In this document: positions 35,186-43,244 of the stretch, one piece after another | How the letters are laid out: each line of letters opens with the position of its first letter | Numbering within the stretch: position 1 is the stretch's first letter | DNA from: Caenispirillum bisanense | GTDB taxonomy: Bacteria; Pseudomonadota; Alphaproteobacteria; Rhodospirillales; Rhodospirillaceae | NCBI RefSeq assembly: GCF_900230255.1 | Contig: NZ_OCNJ01000008.1 | Location: forward strand, 186,001 to 250,000 | Length of the DNA stretch: 64,000 nt | Direction of reading: 5' to 3' | Translations under genes and position numbers: made by a program | The notes under the pieces: model-generated | Seen by the model: the letters and a program-made list of their open reading frames with translations, nothing else | What the model was told of the DNA's origin: nothing | Databases searched by the model: none

Positions 35186-35851
35186 TCACCCGCCGGCGCG
35201 GCGTGCCCGTTCGATCAGGGCTTCGACGTGCGGCAGGATGTTGTCGACGATCACCTGCACCCCGTCGGCGTTGGGGTGCAACCCGTCGGATAACAGATAG
35301 CGGTCCTGCAAGGCCACCCCTTCGAGGAAGAATGGGTAGAGCGGCACGTCGAACCGCTCGGCGAGGCGCGGGTAGAGGCCGTCGAAGGCGGCGACGTATT
35401 CGGGCCCCAGGTTGCGCGGCGCCATCATGCCGGCGAGCAGCACGGGGATGCCGCGGTCCTGCAGGATCTTCAGGATGGCGGCCAGGTTCTCCTCCGCCTT
35501 GGCCGGCGGCAGGCCGCGCAGGGCGTCGTTGGCGCCCAGCTCGACGATGACGGCGTCGGGCGTCTCGCCCGACAGCAGCCACTCCAGGCGGGCGAGGCCG
35601 CCGGCCGTGGTGTCGCCGGAAACACCGGCGTTGACCAGCCGCACGTCGTGACCCCTGGTCCGCAGGGTCTTCTCCAGCCGTACAGGGAAGGCGTCGTCGG
35701 GCGGCAGGTCGTAGCCGGCGGTGAGGCTGTCGCCCAGCGCCAGGATGGTCACGGGCTCGCCCGCCGCCGCGGCGGCCCCGCCGCTCCCGGCGTTGACAAG
35801 GGAGAACACGAGGCCAAATGTGCAGAGGGCTCGCAGCAGTGGAAATCGCAT
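35186..35851 (-). CDS. tesA: Arylesterase / acyl-CoA thioesterase TesA-like (SGNH hydrolase)
   Basis: A 221-residue exported SGNH hydrolase. A signal peptide covers about 1-30. The nucleophile block is ILALGDSLTAGYDLP, then GVSGDTTAGGL, the GAND motif (VELGANDALRG) and the catalytic pair SDGLHPNADG near the end. The start ATG at 35851 shares its CATG with a possible divergent ATG of the ABC ATPase gene. TesA divergent from ybbA-ybbP is a common proteobacterial arrangement. Confidence 0.93.
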   Translation of the reverse strand: MRFPLLRALCTFGLVFSLVNAGSGGAAAAAGEPVTILALGDSLTAGYDLPPDDAFPVRLEKTLRTRGHDVRLVNAGVSGDTTAGGLARLEWLLSGETPDAVIVELGANDALRGLPPAKAEENLAAILKILQDRGIPVLLAGMMAPRNLGPEYVAAFDGLYPRLAERFDVPLYPFFLEGVALQDRYLLSDGLHPNADGVQVIVDNILPHVEALIERARRAGG

Positions 35852-35876
35852 GACAAGAACATCTCCGGCTTCGTCG

Positions 35877-36605
35877 ATGGCTTCGGCGTCGGCAACGGCA
35901 TCGTCCCCCGCCCCCGTATCGTCCAACGCCCCGACCATCGATATGCGGTCGGTTCACGTGACCTTGGAGGGGCCGGCCGGCCCGGTCAACATCCTGCGCG
36001 GGCTCGACCTCACCGTTCACCCCGGCGAGGCGGTGGGCGTGGTGGGGCCGTCGGGCAGCGGCAAGTCCACCATGATGATGGTGATCGCCGGCCTGGAACG
36101 CGCCACCTCGGGCCATGTCGGCGTCGCCGGCCACGACCTGACGGCGCTCGGCGAGGACAAGCTGGCGCTGTTCCGCCGCGACACGCTCGGCATCGTCTTC
36201 CAGGGCTTCCACCTGGTGCCGACCATGACGGCGCTGGAGAACGTGGCCGTGCCGCTGGAATTCGCCGGCCGCAAGGACGCCTTCGAGCGCGCCGCCGAGC
36301 AGCTCGAGTCCGTCGGCCTCGGCCACCGGCTCGACCACTACCCCGGCCAGCTGTCGGGCGGCGAGCAGCAGCGCGTGGCGCTGGCACGCGCCTTCGTGGT
36401 GCGGCCGCGGGTGCTGCTGGCCGACGAGCCGACCGGCAACCTGGACCAGGAAACCGGCGCCCACGTCATGGACCTGCTGTTCGACATGGCCAAGCGCCAC
36501 GGCGCAACGCTTCTTCTCATCACCCACGACCCGCGCCTCGCCGGGCGGTGCGACCGTGTCGTGTCGCTGCGCGACGGCCGCATCAGCGAGGCCCGCGCCG
36601 CATGA
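35877..36605 (+). CDS. ybbA: ABC transporter ATP-binding protein (YbbA/LolD type)
   Basis: An ATPase of about 242 residues of the MacB/LolD/YbbA family. Walker A GPSGSGKST, Q-loop VFQGFHLVP, signature LSGGEQQRVALARA, Walker B VLLADEPTGNLD and H-loop LLLITHD are all intact. The start is uncertain: the ATG at 35877 (MASASATASS), 35850 (overlapping the tesA start) or 35943 are possible and none has a strong ribosome site. The partner permease is at 37341, after an intervening methyltransferase gene whose start overlaps this stop. Confidence 0.9.
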   Translation: MASASATASSPAPVSSNAPTIDMRSVHVTLEGPAGPVNILRGLDLTVHPGEAVGVVGPSGSGKSTMMMVIAGLERATSGHVGVAGHDLTALGEDKLALFRRDTLGIVFQGFHLVPTMTALENVAVPLEFAGRKDAFERAAEQLESVGLGHRLDHYPGQLSGGEQQRVALARAFVVRPRVLLADEPTGNLDQETGAHVMDLLFDMAKRHGATLLLITHDPRLAGRCDRVVSLRDGRISEARAA

Positions 36606-37336
36606 CCACCGACACCCTCGCCGCCGAAAAAGGCGTCCCCGGCAACGCTTACAAGGCCGACCACGCGCGCCGCTACGACGACACCGTCCGCCGCGTCATT
36701 CCCGGCTACGACGCCCTGCACTCCATGACCGGCGTGCTGCTGCGCGACGCCATCCCCGACGACGGCCGCATCCTGGTGGTCGGTGCCGGCACGGGCAGCG
36801 AGCTGCTGGCGCTCGGTACCATGGGCCCGCAATGGCGCTTCACGGCCTGCGACCCGGCGTCCGACATGCTGGCGGTGGCGCGCGACCGCCTCGCCGGCCA
36901 GCCGGTGGAAGCGCGCACGACCCTGCACGCCTGCATCACCGACGACCTGCCGGCGGCGGAAAGCGGCTTCGACGCCGCCACCTGCCTGCTGGTCATGCAT
37001 TTCCTGCCCGACGACGGCAGCAAGCTCGCCCTGCTGAAGAGCATCGCCGCCCGCCTCAAGCCGGGGGCGCCGCTGGTGCTCGCCGACATGCACGAGGACC
37101 CGGCGAGCGAGCGCTGGCAGCGCATCCTGCGCGCCTGGGCCGGCTGGCAGGTGAGCAACGGCATCGACCCCGAGATGGTGGAACGCGGCCTCCAGCACGT
37201 GCGCCGCAGCGTCCACTTCGTGCCGCGGGCGCGCATGGAGGCGCTGTTCGACGAAGCGGGGTTCGAGCCGTCCATGGATTTCTGGCACGCCTTCCAGTTC
37301 GGCGCCTTCCTCACCCGCCGCAAACAGGAGGCCTGA
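36602..37336 (+). CDS. Class I SAM-dependent methyltransferase inside the ybbA-ybbP locus
   Basis: A 244-residue methyltransferase. The SAM-binding motif is ILVVGAGTGSELLAL, followed by ACDPASDMLAVARDRL and the post-motif region FDAATCLLVMHFLPDDGSK; KPGAPLVLADMHEDP follows. This is a UbiE-like small-molecule methyltransferase pattern. It starts with ATGA overlapping the ATPase stop and ends 4 bp before the permease start, so it is translationally linked to both. Substrate unknown. Confidence 0.88.
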   Translation: MTTDTLAAEKGVPGNAYKADHARRYDDTVRRVIPGYDALHSMTGVLLRDAIPDDGRILVVGAGTGSELLALGTMGPQWRFTACDPASDMLAVARDRLAGQPVEARTTLHACITDDLPAAESGFDAATCLLVMHFLPDDGSKLALLKSIAARLKPGAPLVLADMHEDPASERWQRILRAWAGWQVSNGIDPEMVERGLQHVRRSVHFVPRARMEALFDEAGFEPSMDFWHAFQFGAFLTRRKQEA

Positions 37337-37340
37337 CCCC

Positions 37341-39887
37341 ATGGCCGACGGCATGCTGAGCCCGCGTCGCTTCACCGGCCTGCCGGTCGCCTGGCGCTTC
37401 GCGCTGCGCGAGCTGCGCGGCGGGCTGAAGGGCTTCCGCATCTTCCTCGCCTGCTTGGCGCTCGGCGTGGCCGCCATCGCCGCCGCCGGCTCCATGAACC
37501 GGGCGGTGACCACGGGCCTGGCGGAAGACGCCCGCGTGCTGCTCGGCGGCGACATCGAGATCGAGCTGAACTACCGCCCGCCGACCGACGAGCAGTTCGC
37601 CCTGATGGAGCGCTACGGCCGCGTCTCGCGCACGGTCGAAATGCGCGCCATGGGCCGCAGCGCCGATGACGGCACCCTGGTGCAGATCAAGGCGGTGGAC
37701 GACGTCTATCCGCTCTACGGCGCGGTGGAGCTGGACCCCTTCCAGCCGCTGGCCGAAGCCCTGGCCGAGCGCGACGGGCGCCACGGCGTCGCCGTCGATG
37801 CCGCCCTGCTGGTGCGCCTCGACCTCGCCATCGGCGACACCTTGCGCATCGGCGACACCGACTATGCGATCCGCGCCACCGTCGCCCGCGAGCCCGACCG
37901 CGCCAACACCGTCTTCGCCTTCGGTCCGCGCGTCATGATGGGCGTCGAGGCCTTGCAGGCCTCCGGCCTCGTGCAGCCGGGCGCCCTGGTGGAATACGAG
38001 ACGCGCATCGCCACCGACCGCCCCGACGCCCTGCGGGCCGAGCTGCTGCAACGCTTCCCCGATACCGGCTGGCAGATCCGCGGCCTTGATCGCGCCGCGC
38101 CGGGGCTGGAGCGCTTCCTCGGCAACATCACCCTGTTCCTCACCCTGGTCGGCCTCACCGCCCTGCTGGTGGGCGGCATCGGCGTGGCGAATGCCGTGAA
38201 GGCCTTCCTCGACACCCGCATCCAGACCATCGCGACGCTCAAGTGCCTGGGGGCGAGTGCCGAGCGCATCTTCCACATCTACCTCATCCAGATCAGCCTG
38301 ATCGCCGCCCTCGGCATCGCGCTCGGGCTGGCGTTGGGCGCCGCGGTGCCCTTCGTGGCGGCCGGCTTCCTGAGCGGCCTGCTGCCGGTGGAGGCGCGCA
38401 CCGGGCTCTATGCCGGGCCGCTGCTGCAGGCGGCCGGGTTCGGCATCCTGACGGCGCTGGTCTTCGCCTTGTGGCCGCTGAGCCGCGCCCGCCGGGTGCC
38501 CGCCGCCGCCCTGTTCCGCAGCGTCGTCGCCGTGCCGCGCGGCCGGCCGCACGGGGCGGATCTGGCGGCGCTGGTGGTGCTGGCCGGGCTGCTGGCGGCG
38601 CTGACCGTGGTGACGGCCGAGAATCCGGGGCTGGCGGCGTGGTTCGTGGTGGGCTCGCTGGCGACCCTCGGCCTGTTCCGTGCCGCGGCGGCCGGCGTCC
38701 AGGCGCTGGCCCGCAGCCAGGCGTCGGGCGCCCGCGGGCGGCCGGGGCTGCGCCTCGCGCTCGCCAACCTGCACCGGCCGGGGGCGCCGACCGCCTCGGT
38801 GGTGCTGTCGCTCGGCCTCGGCCTGACGGTGCTGGTGGCGGTGGCGCAGATCGAGGGCAACCTGTCGCGCCAGATCAATGAAAGCCTGCCCGACGAGGCA
38901 CCGTCGTTCTTCTTCATCGACATCCAGCGCGACCAGATGGAGCCCTTCCGCCGCGTGGTGGAGAGCGTGCCCGGCGCCCGCGTGCTGCAGACCGCCGACA
39001 TGATCCGCGGCAACATCGTGCGCCTGAACGGCGAGCCGGTGAACGAGGCCACCGTCGACCCCGAGGTGCGCTGGGCCGTGCGCGGCGACCGCGGCCTGAC
39101 CAGCGCCGACCGGCCGCCCGCCAATGCCACCGTGGTGGCCGGGGAGTGGTGGCCCGAGGGCTACGACGGCCCGCCACTGCTCAGCCTGGCGCGCAACATC
39201 GCCGAGGGGCTGCACATCGGCGTCGGCGACACGGTGACCATCAACGTGCTGGGGCGCGAGATCACCGGCACCATCGCCAACCTGCGCGAAGTCGACTGGG
39301 GCACGCTGGAGATGAACTTCAGCTTCATCCTGTCGGAGAACACGCTGGCCGGCGCGCCGCGCTCGTGGATCGCCACCGTCGATGCTCGCGGCGACGCCGC
39401 CAATGGGCTGGAGAAGGCCATCTCGGCCGAACTGCCCAACGTGTCGGGCATCCGCGTCGATCAGGCGCTGGCCGCCGTCAACACGGTGATGGAGGCGGCC
39501 GGCAACGCCGTGCGCGCCGTCGCCGCCGTGACGCTGGCCGCCGGTGCCCTGGTGCTGGCGGGCGCCATCGCCGCCGGCCATCGCCGCCGCGTCTACGACG
39601 CCGTGGTGCTGAAGGTGCTGGGGGCGACCCGGCGCGACGTGCTGCGCGCCTTCCTGGTGGAATACGGCATCCTGGGCGCCGCCACCGGCGTCATCGCCGT
39701 CGCCATCGGCTCGGTGGTGGGCTGGGCGGTGCTGACCTTCGTCATGCGCGGCGCCACCTGGGCCTGGTTGCCCGGCATGGCGGGCGGCACGGTGGTGCTG
39801 TGCGTCGCCATCACGCTGGCGGCGGGCTTCGCGGGCACGTGGCGGGCGCTGGGGGTGAAGGCGGCACCGCTGCTGCGCAACGAGTAG
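37341..39887 (+). CDS. ybbP: ABC transporter permease YbbP (FtsX-like, double-domain)
   Basis: An 848-residue permease with two FtsX-type domains. The N-terminal part has one membrane helix (about 30-50), a periplasmic MacB-like domain, then three helices (about 255-405), two more (about 415-455), a second soluble domain, and three C-terminal helices. Segments such as GVANAVKAFLDTRIQTIATLKCLGAS and RRRVYDAVVLKVLGATRRDVLRAFLVEYG are typical of the family. With YbbA it forms an uptake/extraction type system of unknown cargo, often linked to TesA. Confidence 0.93.
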   Translation: MADGMLSPRRFTGLPVAWRFALRELRGGLKGFRIFLACLALGVAAIAAAGSMNRAVTTGLAEDARVLLGGDIEIELNYRPPTDEQFALMERYGRVSRTVEMRAMGRSADDGTLVQIKAVDDVYPLYGAVELDPFQPLAEALAERDGRHGVAVDAALLVRLDLAIGDTLRIGDTDYAIRATVAREPDRANTVFAFGPRVMMGVEALQASGLVQPGALVEYETRIATDRPDALRAELLQRFPDTGWQIRGLDRAAPGLERFLGNITLFLTLVGLTALLVGGIGVANAVKAFLDTRIQTIATLKCLGASAERIFHIYLIQISLIAALGIALGLALGAAVPFVAAGFLSGLLPVEARTGLYAGPLLQAAGFGILTALVFALWPLSRARRVPAAALFRSVVAVPRGRPHGADLAALVVLAGLLAALTVVTAENPGLAAWFVVGSLATLGLFRAAAAGVQALARSQASGARGRPGLRLALANLHRPGAPTASVVLSLGLGLTVLVAVAQIEGNLSRQINESLPDEAPSFFFIDIQRDQMEPFRRVVESVPGARVLQTADMIRGNIVRLNGEPVNEATVDPEVRWAVRGDRGLTSADRPPANATVVAGEWWPEGYDGPPLLSLARNIAEGLHIGVGDTVTINVLGREITGTIANLREVDWGTLEMNFSFILSENTLAGAPRSWIATVDARGDAANGLEKAISAELPNVSGIRVDQALAAVNTVMEAAGNAVRAVAAVTLAAGALVLAGAIAAGHRRRVYDAVVLKVLGATRRDVLRAFLVEYGILGAATGVIAVAIGSVVGWAVLTFVMRGATWAWLPGMAGGTVVLCVAITLAAGFAGTWRALGVKAAPLLRNE

Positions 39888-39930
39888 GGGGTGGGGGCGG
39901 GCCCTTTCGCCCTTCCCCTCTCCCATCATT

Positions 39931-40066
39931 GTCATGGCCGGACTTGATCCGGCCATCCACGGCGCCACGATCGTCGGCCGCTTCCCCGCCGCCCCAGCGA
40001 GAGGGCCGTGCATAGGCGGCCGATGCCGGGGACGCCGTGGATGCGCGGATCAAGTCCGCGCATGAC
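39931..40066. repeat. Pair of inverted REP-type hairpins (locus A)
   Basis: Copy 1 (39931-39963) reads gtcatggccggacttgatcc and on to ggc, with arms GGCCGGA/TCCGGCC around CTTGA. Copy 2 (40034-40066), in opposite orientation, has arms GCGCGGA/TCCGCGC. The pair lies between converging ybbP and the AEC gene, 220 bp in total, with no gene. Related copies are at 45083, 45141, 58415, 58474 and 58557. Confidence 0.85.
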
Positions 40067-40107
40067 AAGGAGGGGGAATGGAGGTTGGCGAGGGGCAGAA
40101 GGCCCCC

Positions 40108-40989
40108 CTACAGCACCACCAGCAGCAGCAGCGGCAGCGTGGCGAAGGACAGCGCCGTGGAGATCACCACCATGCCCGCCACCTGCTCCGGCGCCGAGTG
40201 GTAGCGCACGGCGAAGAGGTAGTTGAACACCGCCACCGGCATGGTGCTCTCCAGGATCACGACGCCGCGCGCCGCCCCTTCCATGCCCAGCGCCTCGGCC
40301 GTGCCCCAGCCGATGACGAAGCCGACGGCGAGGCGGAACACCGCCAGCACGGCGCTGCGGCCGAGCGTCGCCACCTGCAGCCGGCCGAGCGAAACGCCGA
40401 GCGTCAGCAGCATGAGCGGGATGGTCATGCCGGCCAGCAGGGTGACCGTGTTGTCGACCCACTTGGGCAGCGTGACCCCGCCCATCATGAGCGCCAGCGC
40501 GACTACGACGGAAATGACCACCGGATTGCGCACGATCTCGCGCACCGAAAAGCGGCCCGAGGCGACGCCCATGCCCAGGGTGAACTGCATCACCGCGAAG
40601 ACCACGAAGTACCCGATGGCGAGCGCCAGCCCTTCCTCGCCGAAGGCGAACAGGCAGAGCGGCAGGCCCATGTTGCCCGTGTTGCCGAACACCAGGCCCG
40701 GCAGGTAGGCGCGATAGGACCACCCCATCACCTTGAGGAAGCCGAAGGCCACCAGCGCGTTCACCGACAGGGCGATGAAGGCCGCGCCCGCCATCTCGGT
40801 CAGCGCCTCGCCGGTCAGGTCGGCCTTCAGCAGCACGTTCACGATCAGGCACGGCACGCCGATGTTGATGACGAGCAGCGTCACCATGGGCGTGTCGAAG
40901 GTCTTGCCGCTGCGCCCCCACAGCCAGCCGATGAGCGCGATGAGGAACACCGGCGCGATGACGGAGAACAGGGTCTGCAGAACGTCCAT
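40108..40989 (-). CDS. AEC (auxin efflux carrier) family transporter
   Basis: A 293-residue membrane protein with about ten hydrophobic helices. It begins MDVLQTLFSVIAPVFLIALIGW and has the conserved MPGL/NTGNMGLPL block (GLVFGNTGNMGLPLCLFAFG) and STMPVAVFNYLFAVRY. Bacterial AEC members export malate, malonate or amino acids; the substrate here is unknown. Its start is divergent from hprK across 138 bp. Confidence 0.92.
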   Translation of the reverse strand: MDVLQTLFSVIAPVFLIALIGWLWGRSGKTFDTPMVTLLVINIGVPCLIVNVLLKADLTGEALTEMAGAAFIALSVNALVAFGFLKVMGWSYRAYLPGLVFGNTGNMGLPLCLFAFGEEGLALAIGYFVVFAVMQFTLGMGVASGRFSVREIVRNPVVISVVVALALMMGGVTLPKWVDNTVTLLAGMTIPLMLLTLGVSLGRLQVATLGRSAVLAVFRLAVGFVIGWGTAEALGMEGAARGVVILESTMPVAVFNYLFAVRYHSAPEQVAGMVVISTALSFATLPLLLLVVL

Positions 40990-41127
40990 GGGCGGCGGCG
41001 GCTCTCGGCGGCGGGGCGAAGGGCCGCAGGCTAGCAGCGGCGGGCGGTGGAGGGAAGCGGGCGGGGAAATGGCCCCCATCCGCCGCCGTGCATTGACACC
41101 GGCCGCGGGCGCGCCCACCCTTCCTCC

Positions 41128-41589
41128 ATGACCACCACCATCCACGCCACCACGGTGGCGCTGTCCGGCCACGGTGTCCTGCTGCGCGGCGAGTCGGGAA
41201 GCGGCAAGTCCGATCTCGCCCTGCGCCTGCTCGACGACGCCCGCGGCGACGTGCGGCTGGTGGCCGACGACTATACCGACCTGAGCCTGCGCGACGGCGC
41301 CCTGTGGGCCGCCGCCCCCGTCACCATCGCCGGCCTGCTGGAGGTGCGCGGCCTCGGCGTGCTGCGCCTGCCGGTCGAGCGGGTGCAGGCGGAGGGCGCG
41401 CGGGTGCGCCTGTGCATCGATCTCGTGCCGTCGGACACGGTGGAGCGCCTGCCCGCCCCCGCCGCCGTGACTCTGCTGCCCGATCAAGTCGTTCCGCTGG
41501 TCCGCCTCGACCCCTTCGCGGCGAGCGCGCCGGCCAAGGTTCGGCTTGCGGTCGGGCTCGCTGTGGGGGATATACTTCCCGCACCATGA
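41128..41589 (+). CDS. hprK: HPr kinase/phosphorylase (short alphaproteobacterial form)
   Basis: A 153-residue protein equal to the C-terminal catalytic domain of HprK. The P-loop is LLRGESGSGKSDLALRLLD; VADDYTDL and a LEVRGLGVLRL segment are family motifs. It phosphorylates or dephosphorylates the regulatory serine of HPr, whose gene lies three genes downstream. The start at 41128 has CCTCC upstream but is the only start that leaves the P-loop correctly placed. It overlaps rapZ by four bases. Confidence 0.92.
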   Translation: MTTTIHATTVALSGHGVLLRGESGSGKSDLALRLLDDARGDVRLVADDYTDLSLRDGALWAAAPVTIAGLLEVRGLGVLRLPVERVQAEGARVRLCIDLVPSDTVERLPAPAAVTLLPDQVVPLVRLDPFAASAPAKVRLAVGLAVGDILPAP

Positions 41590-42548
41590 CCGTCGAGCGA
41601 GACACCGCGCCGCCCGCAGCGGCCCAAGACCACCAAGCGCCGCTCGCCGTCGGCGGAGCGGGGCGCGTGGTCGTCGTCACCGGGCTGTCGGGCGCCGGCA
41701 AGACCACGGCGCTGAAGGCGCTGGAGGACATGGGATGGGAGGCGGTGGACAACCTGCCGCTGGCCCTGCTCGACGGCCTGCTGCACGCCGGCGGCGGCAT
41801 CCGCCGGCCGCTCGCGCTCGGCATCGACATCCGCACCCGCGATTTCGACGTCGCCGCGCTCAAGCGCATCATGGCCGCCCTGCGTGCCGAAAACGACCTC
41901 GACGCCCGCCTGCTGTTCCTCGACAGCGACACCGAAGTGCTCATGCGGCGCTTCACCGAAACCCGCCGCCGCCACCCGCTGGCGGTGGACCTGCCGCTGC
42001 TCGACGGCATCCAGATCGAGCGGCAGATGCTGAAGCCCCTGCGCGACGCCGCCGACGTGGTCATGGACACCACCCGCCGCCCGCCGCGGGAACTGCGCGC
42101 CGACCTCGAGAACCTCTTCGCCCTCGGCGTTTCCCCCGGCCTGACGGTCTGCGTCACCAGCTTCGGCTTCCGCGAAGGCCTGCCGCGCGACGCCGACCTG
42201 GTGTTCGACGTTCGTTTTCTGACCAACCCGCACTACGTCCCCGACCTGAAGCCGTTCACGGGGCTGGATGCGCGGGTTGCGGCCTATGTGGAGGGCGACC
42301 CCGACTGGGGCGCCTTCTACGGCAACCTCACCACCCTTCTGGACCCGCTGCTGCCGCGCTACGAGGCCGAGGGGAAGAGTTATCTGACCATCGCCATCGG
42401 CTGCACCGGCGGCAAACACCGCTCGGTCTTCACCGCCGACCGGCTGGCGCGGTGGCTGCGCGAGCGGGGCTTGCGCGTCATCGTCCGTCACCGCGACGTC
42501 GATCCCCAGGCCTTGCCCGAGGGGTGGGAGAAGAGGGAAACCCTATGA
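41586..42548 (+). CDS. rapZ: RNase adapter / UDP-GlcNAc-type signalling protein RapZ
   Basis: A 320-residue P-loop protein of the RapZ (YvcJ) family. Walker A GLSGAGKTT is at about residues 33-41 and DMGWEAVDNLP, NPHYVPDLKPFTGLD, and AIGCTGGKHRSVF are conserved blocks. In enterobacteria RapZ guides RNase E to a small RNA controlling glucosamine synthesis; the alphaproteobacterial role is less clear. About 25 extra residues precede the P-loop. It overlaps hprK and the EIIA gene (ATGA each). Confidence 0.95.
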   Translation: MTVERDTAPPAAAQDHQAPLAVGGAGRVVVVTGLSGAGKTTALKALEDMGWEAVDNLPLALLDGLLHAGGGIRRPLALGIDIRTRDFDVAALKRIMAALRAENDLDARLLFLDSDTEVLMRRFTETRRRHPLAVDLPLLDGIQIERQMLKPLRDAADVVMDTTRRPPRELRADLENLFALGVSPGLTVCVTSFGFREGLPRDADLVFDVRFLTNPHYVPDLKPFTGLDARVAAYVEGDPDWGAFYGNLTTLLDPLLPRYEAEGKSYLTIAIGCTGGKHRSVFTADRLARWLRERGLRVIVRHRDVDPQALPEGWEKRETL

Positions 42549-42949
42549 TCGGTATGGTACTCGTAACCCACGGCCGGCTCGCCGACGAGATGGTGGCGGC
42601 CCTGGAACACGTGGTCGGTCCGCAGGAGCAGATCGCCACGGTCTGCATCGGCCCCGAAGACGACATGGAGCAGCGCCGCTCCGACATCCTCGAGTGCGTC
42701 TCCCGCACCGACACGGGGGCCGGCGTCGTGGTGCTGACGGACATGTTCGGCGGCACGCCCTCCAACCTCGCCATCTCCATCATGGACAAGGCGAAGGTGG
42801 AAGTGATCGCCGGCGTCAACCTGCCCATGCTCATCAAGCTGGCCTCGGTGCGCGGCACCAAGGATCTCGCCGACGCCGTGGCGGCCGCCCAGGAAGCCGG
42901 GCGCAAGTACATCAACGTGGCCTCCAAGCTGCTGACCCAGGAATCGTGA
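42545..42949 (+). CDS. PTS EIIA component, mannose family (regulatory)
   Basis: A 134-residue EIIA-Man-type protein. The phosphorylated histidine is H9 in MVLVTHGRLADEM, and DMFGGTPSNLAISI and the GVNLPMLIKL segment are typical. No EIIB or EIIC sugar permease gene is in the window, so this is the regulatory PTS of alphaproteobacteria. It overlaps rapZ by four bases and is followed by HPr after 10 bp. Confidence 0.95.
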   Translation: MIGMVLVTHGRLADEMVAALEHVVGPQEQIATVCIGPEDDMEQRRSDILECVSRTDTGAGVVVLTDMFGGTPSNLAISIMDKAKVEVIAGVNLPMLIKLASVRGTKDLADAVAAAQEAGRKYINVASKLLTQES

Positions 42950-42959
42950 GGCCGAGACC

Positions 42960-43244
42960 ATGGGGACCGTCCAAGACATGATCCGACGCGAGGCGACCAT
43001 AAAGAACAGCCGCGGCCTGCATGCCCGTGCCGCGGCCAAGTTCGTCAAGCTCGCGGCCGAGTTTTCCGCCGACATCACCGTGGTGAACCGCGGGCAGGAA
43101 GTATCGGGGCGCTCCATCATGGGGCTGATGATGCTCGCCGCCTCGCCCGGCACCACCATCGAGATCCGCGCCGCCGGCGGCGACGCCGAGGCGGCCGTCG
43201 CGGCCATCGTCCAGCTCATCGACGACAAGTTCCATGAAGACTGA
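42960..43244 (+). CDS. ptsH: Phosphocarrier protein HPr
   Basis: A 94-residue HPr. The phosphorylated histidine is H21 in RGLHARAAAKF and the HprK target serine is S52 in VSGRSIMGLMML. The ATG at 42960 is the first in frame; the ATG at 42978 (MIRREATIKN) would give a more usual length and remains an alternative. It overlaps the EI gene start by 11 bases. Confidence 0.95.
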   Translation: MGTVQDMIRREATIKNSRGLHARAAAKFVKLAAEFSADITVVNRGQEVSGRSIMGLMMLAASPGTTIEIRAAGGDAEAAVAAIVQLIDDKFHED

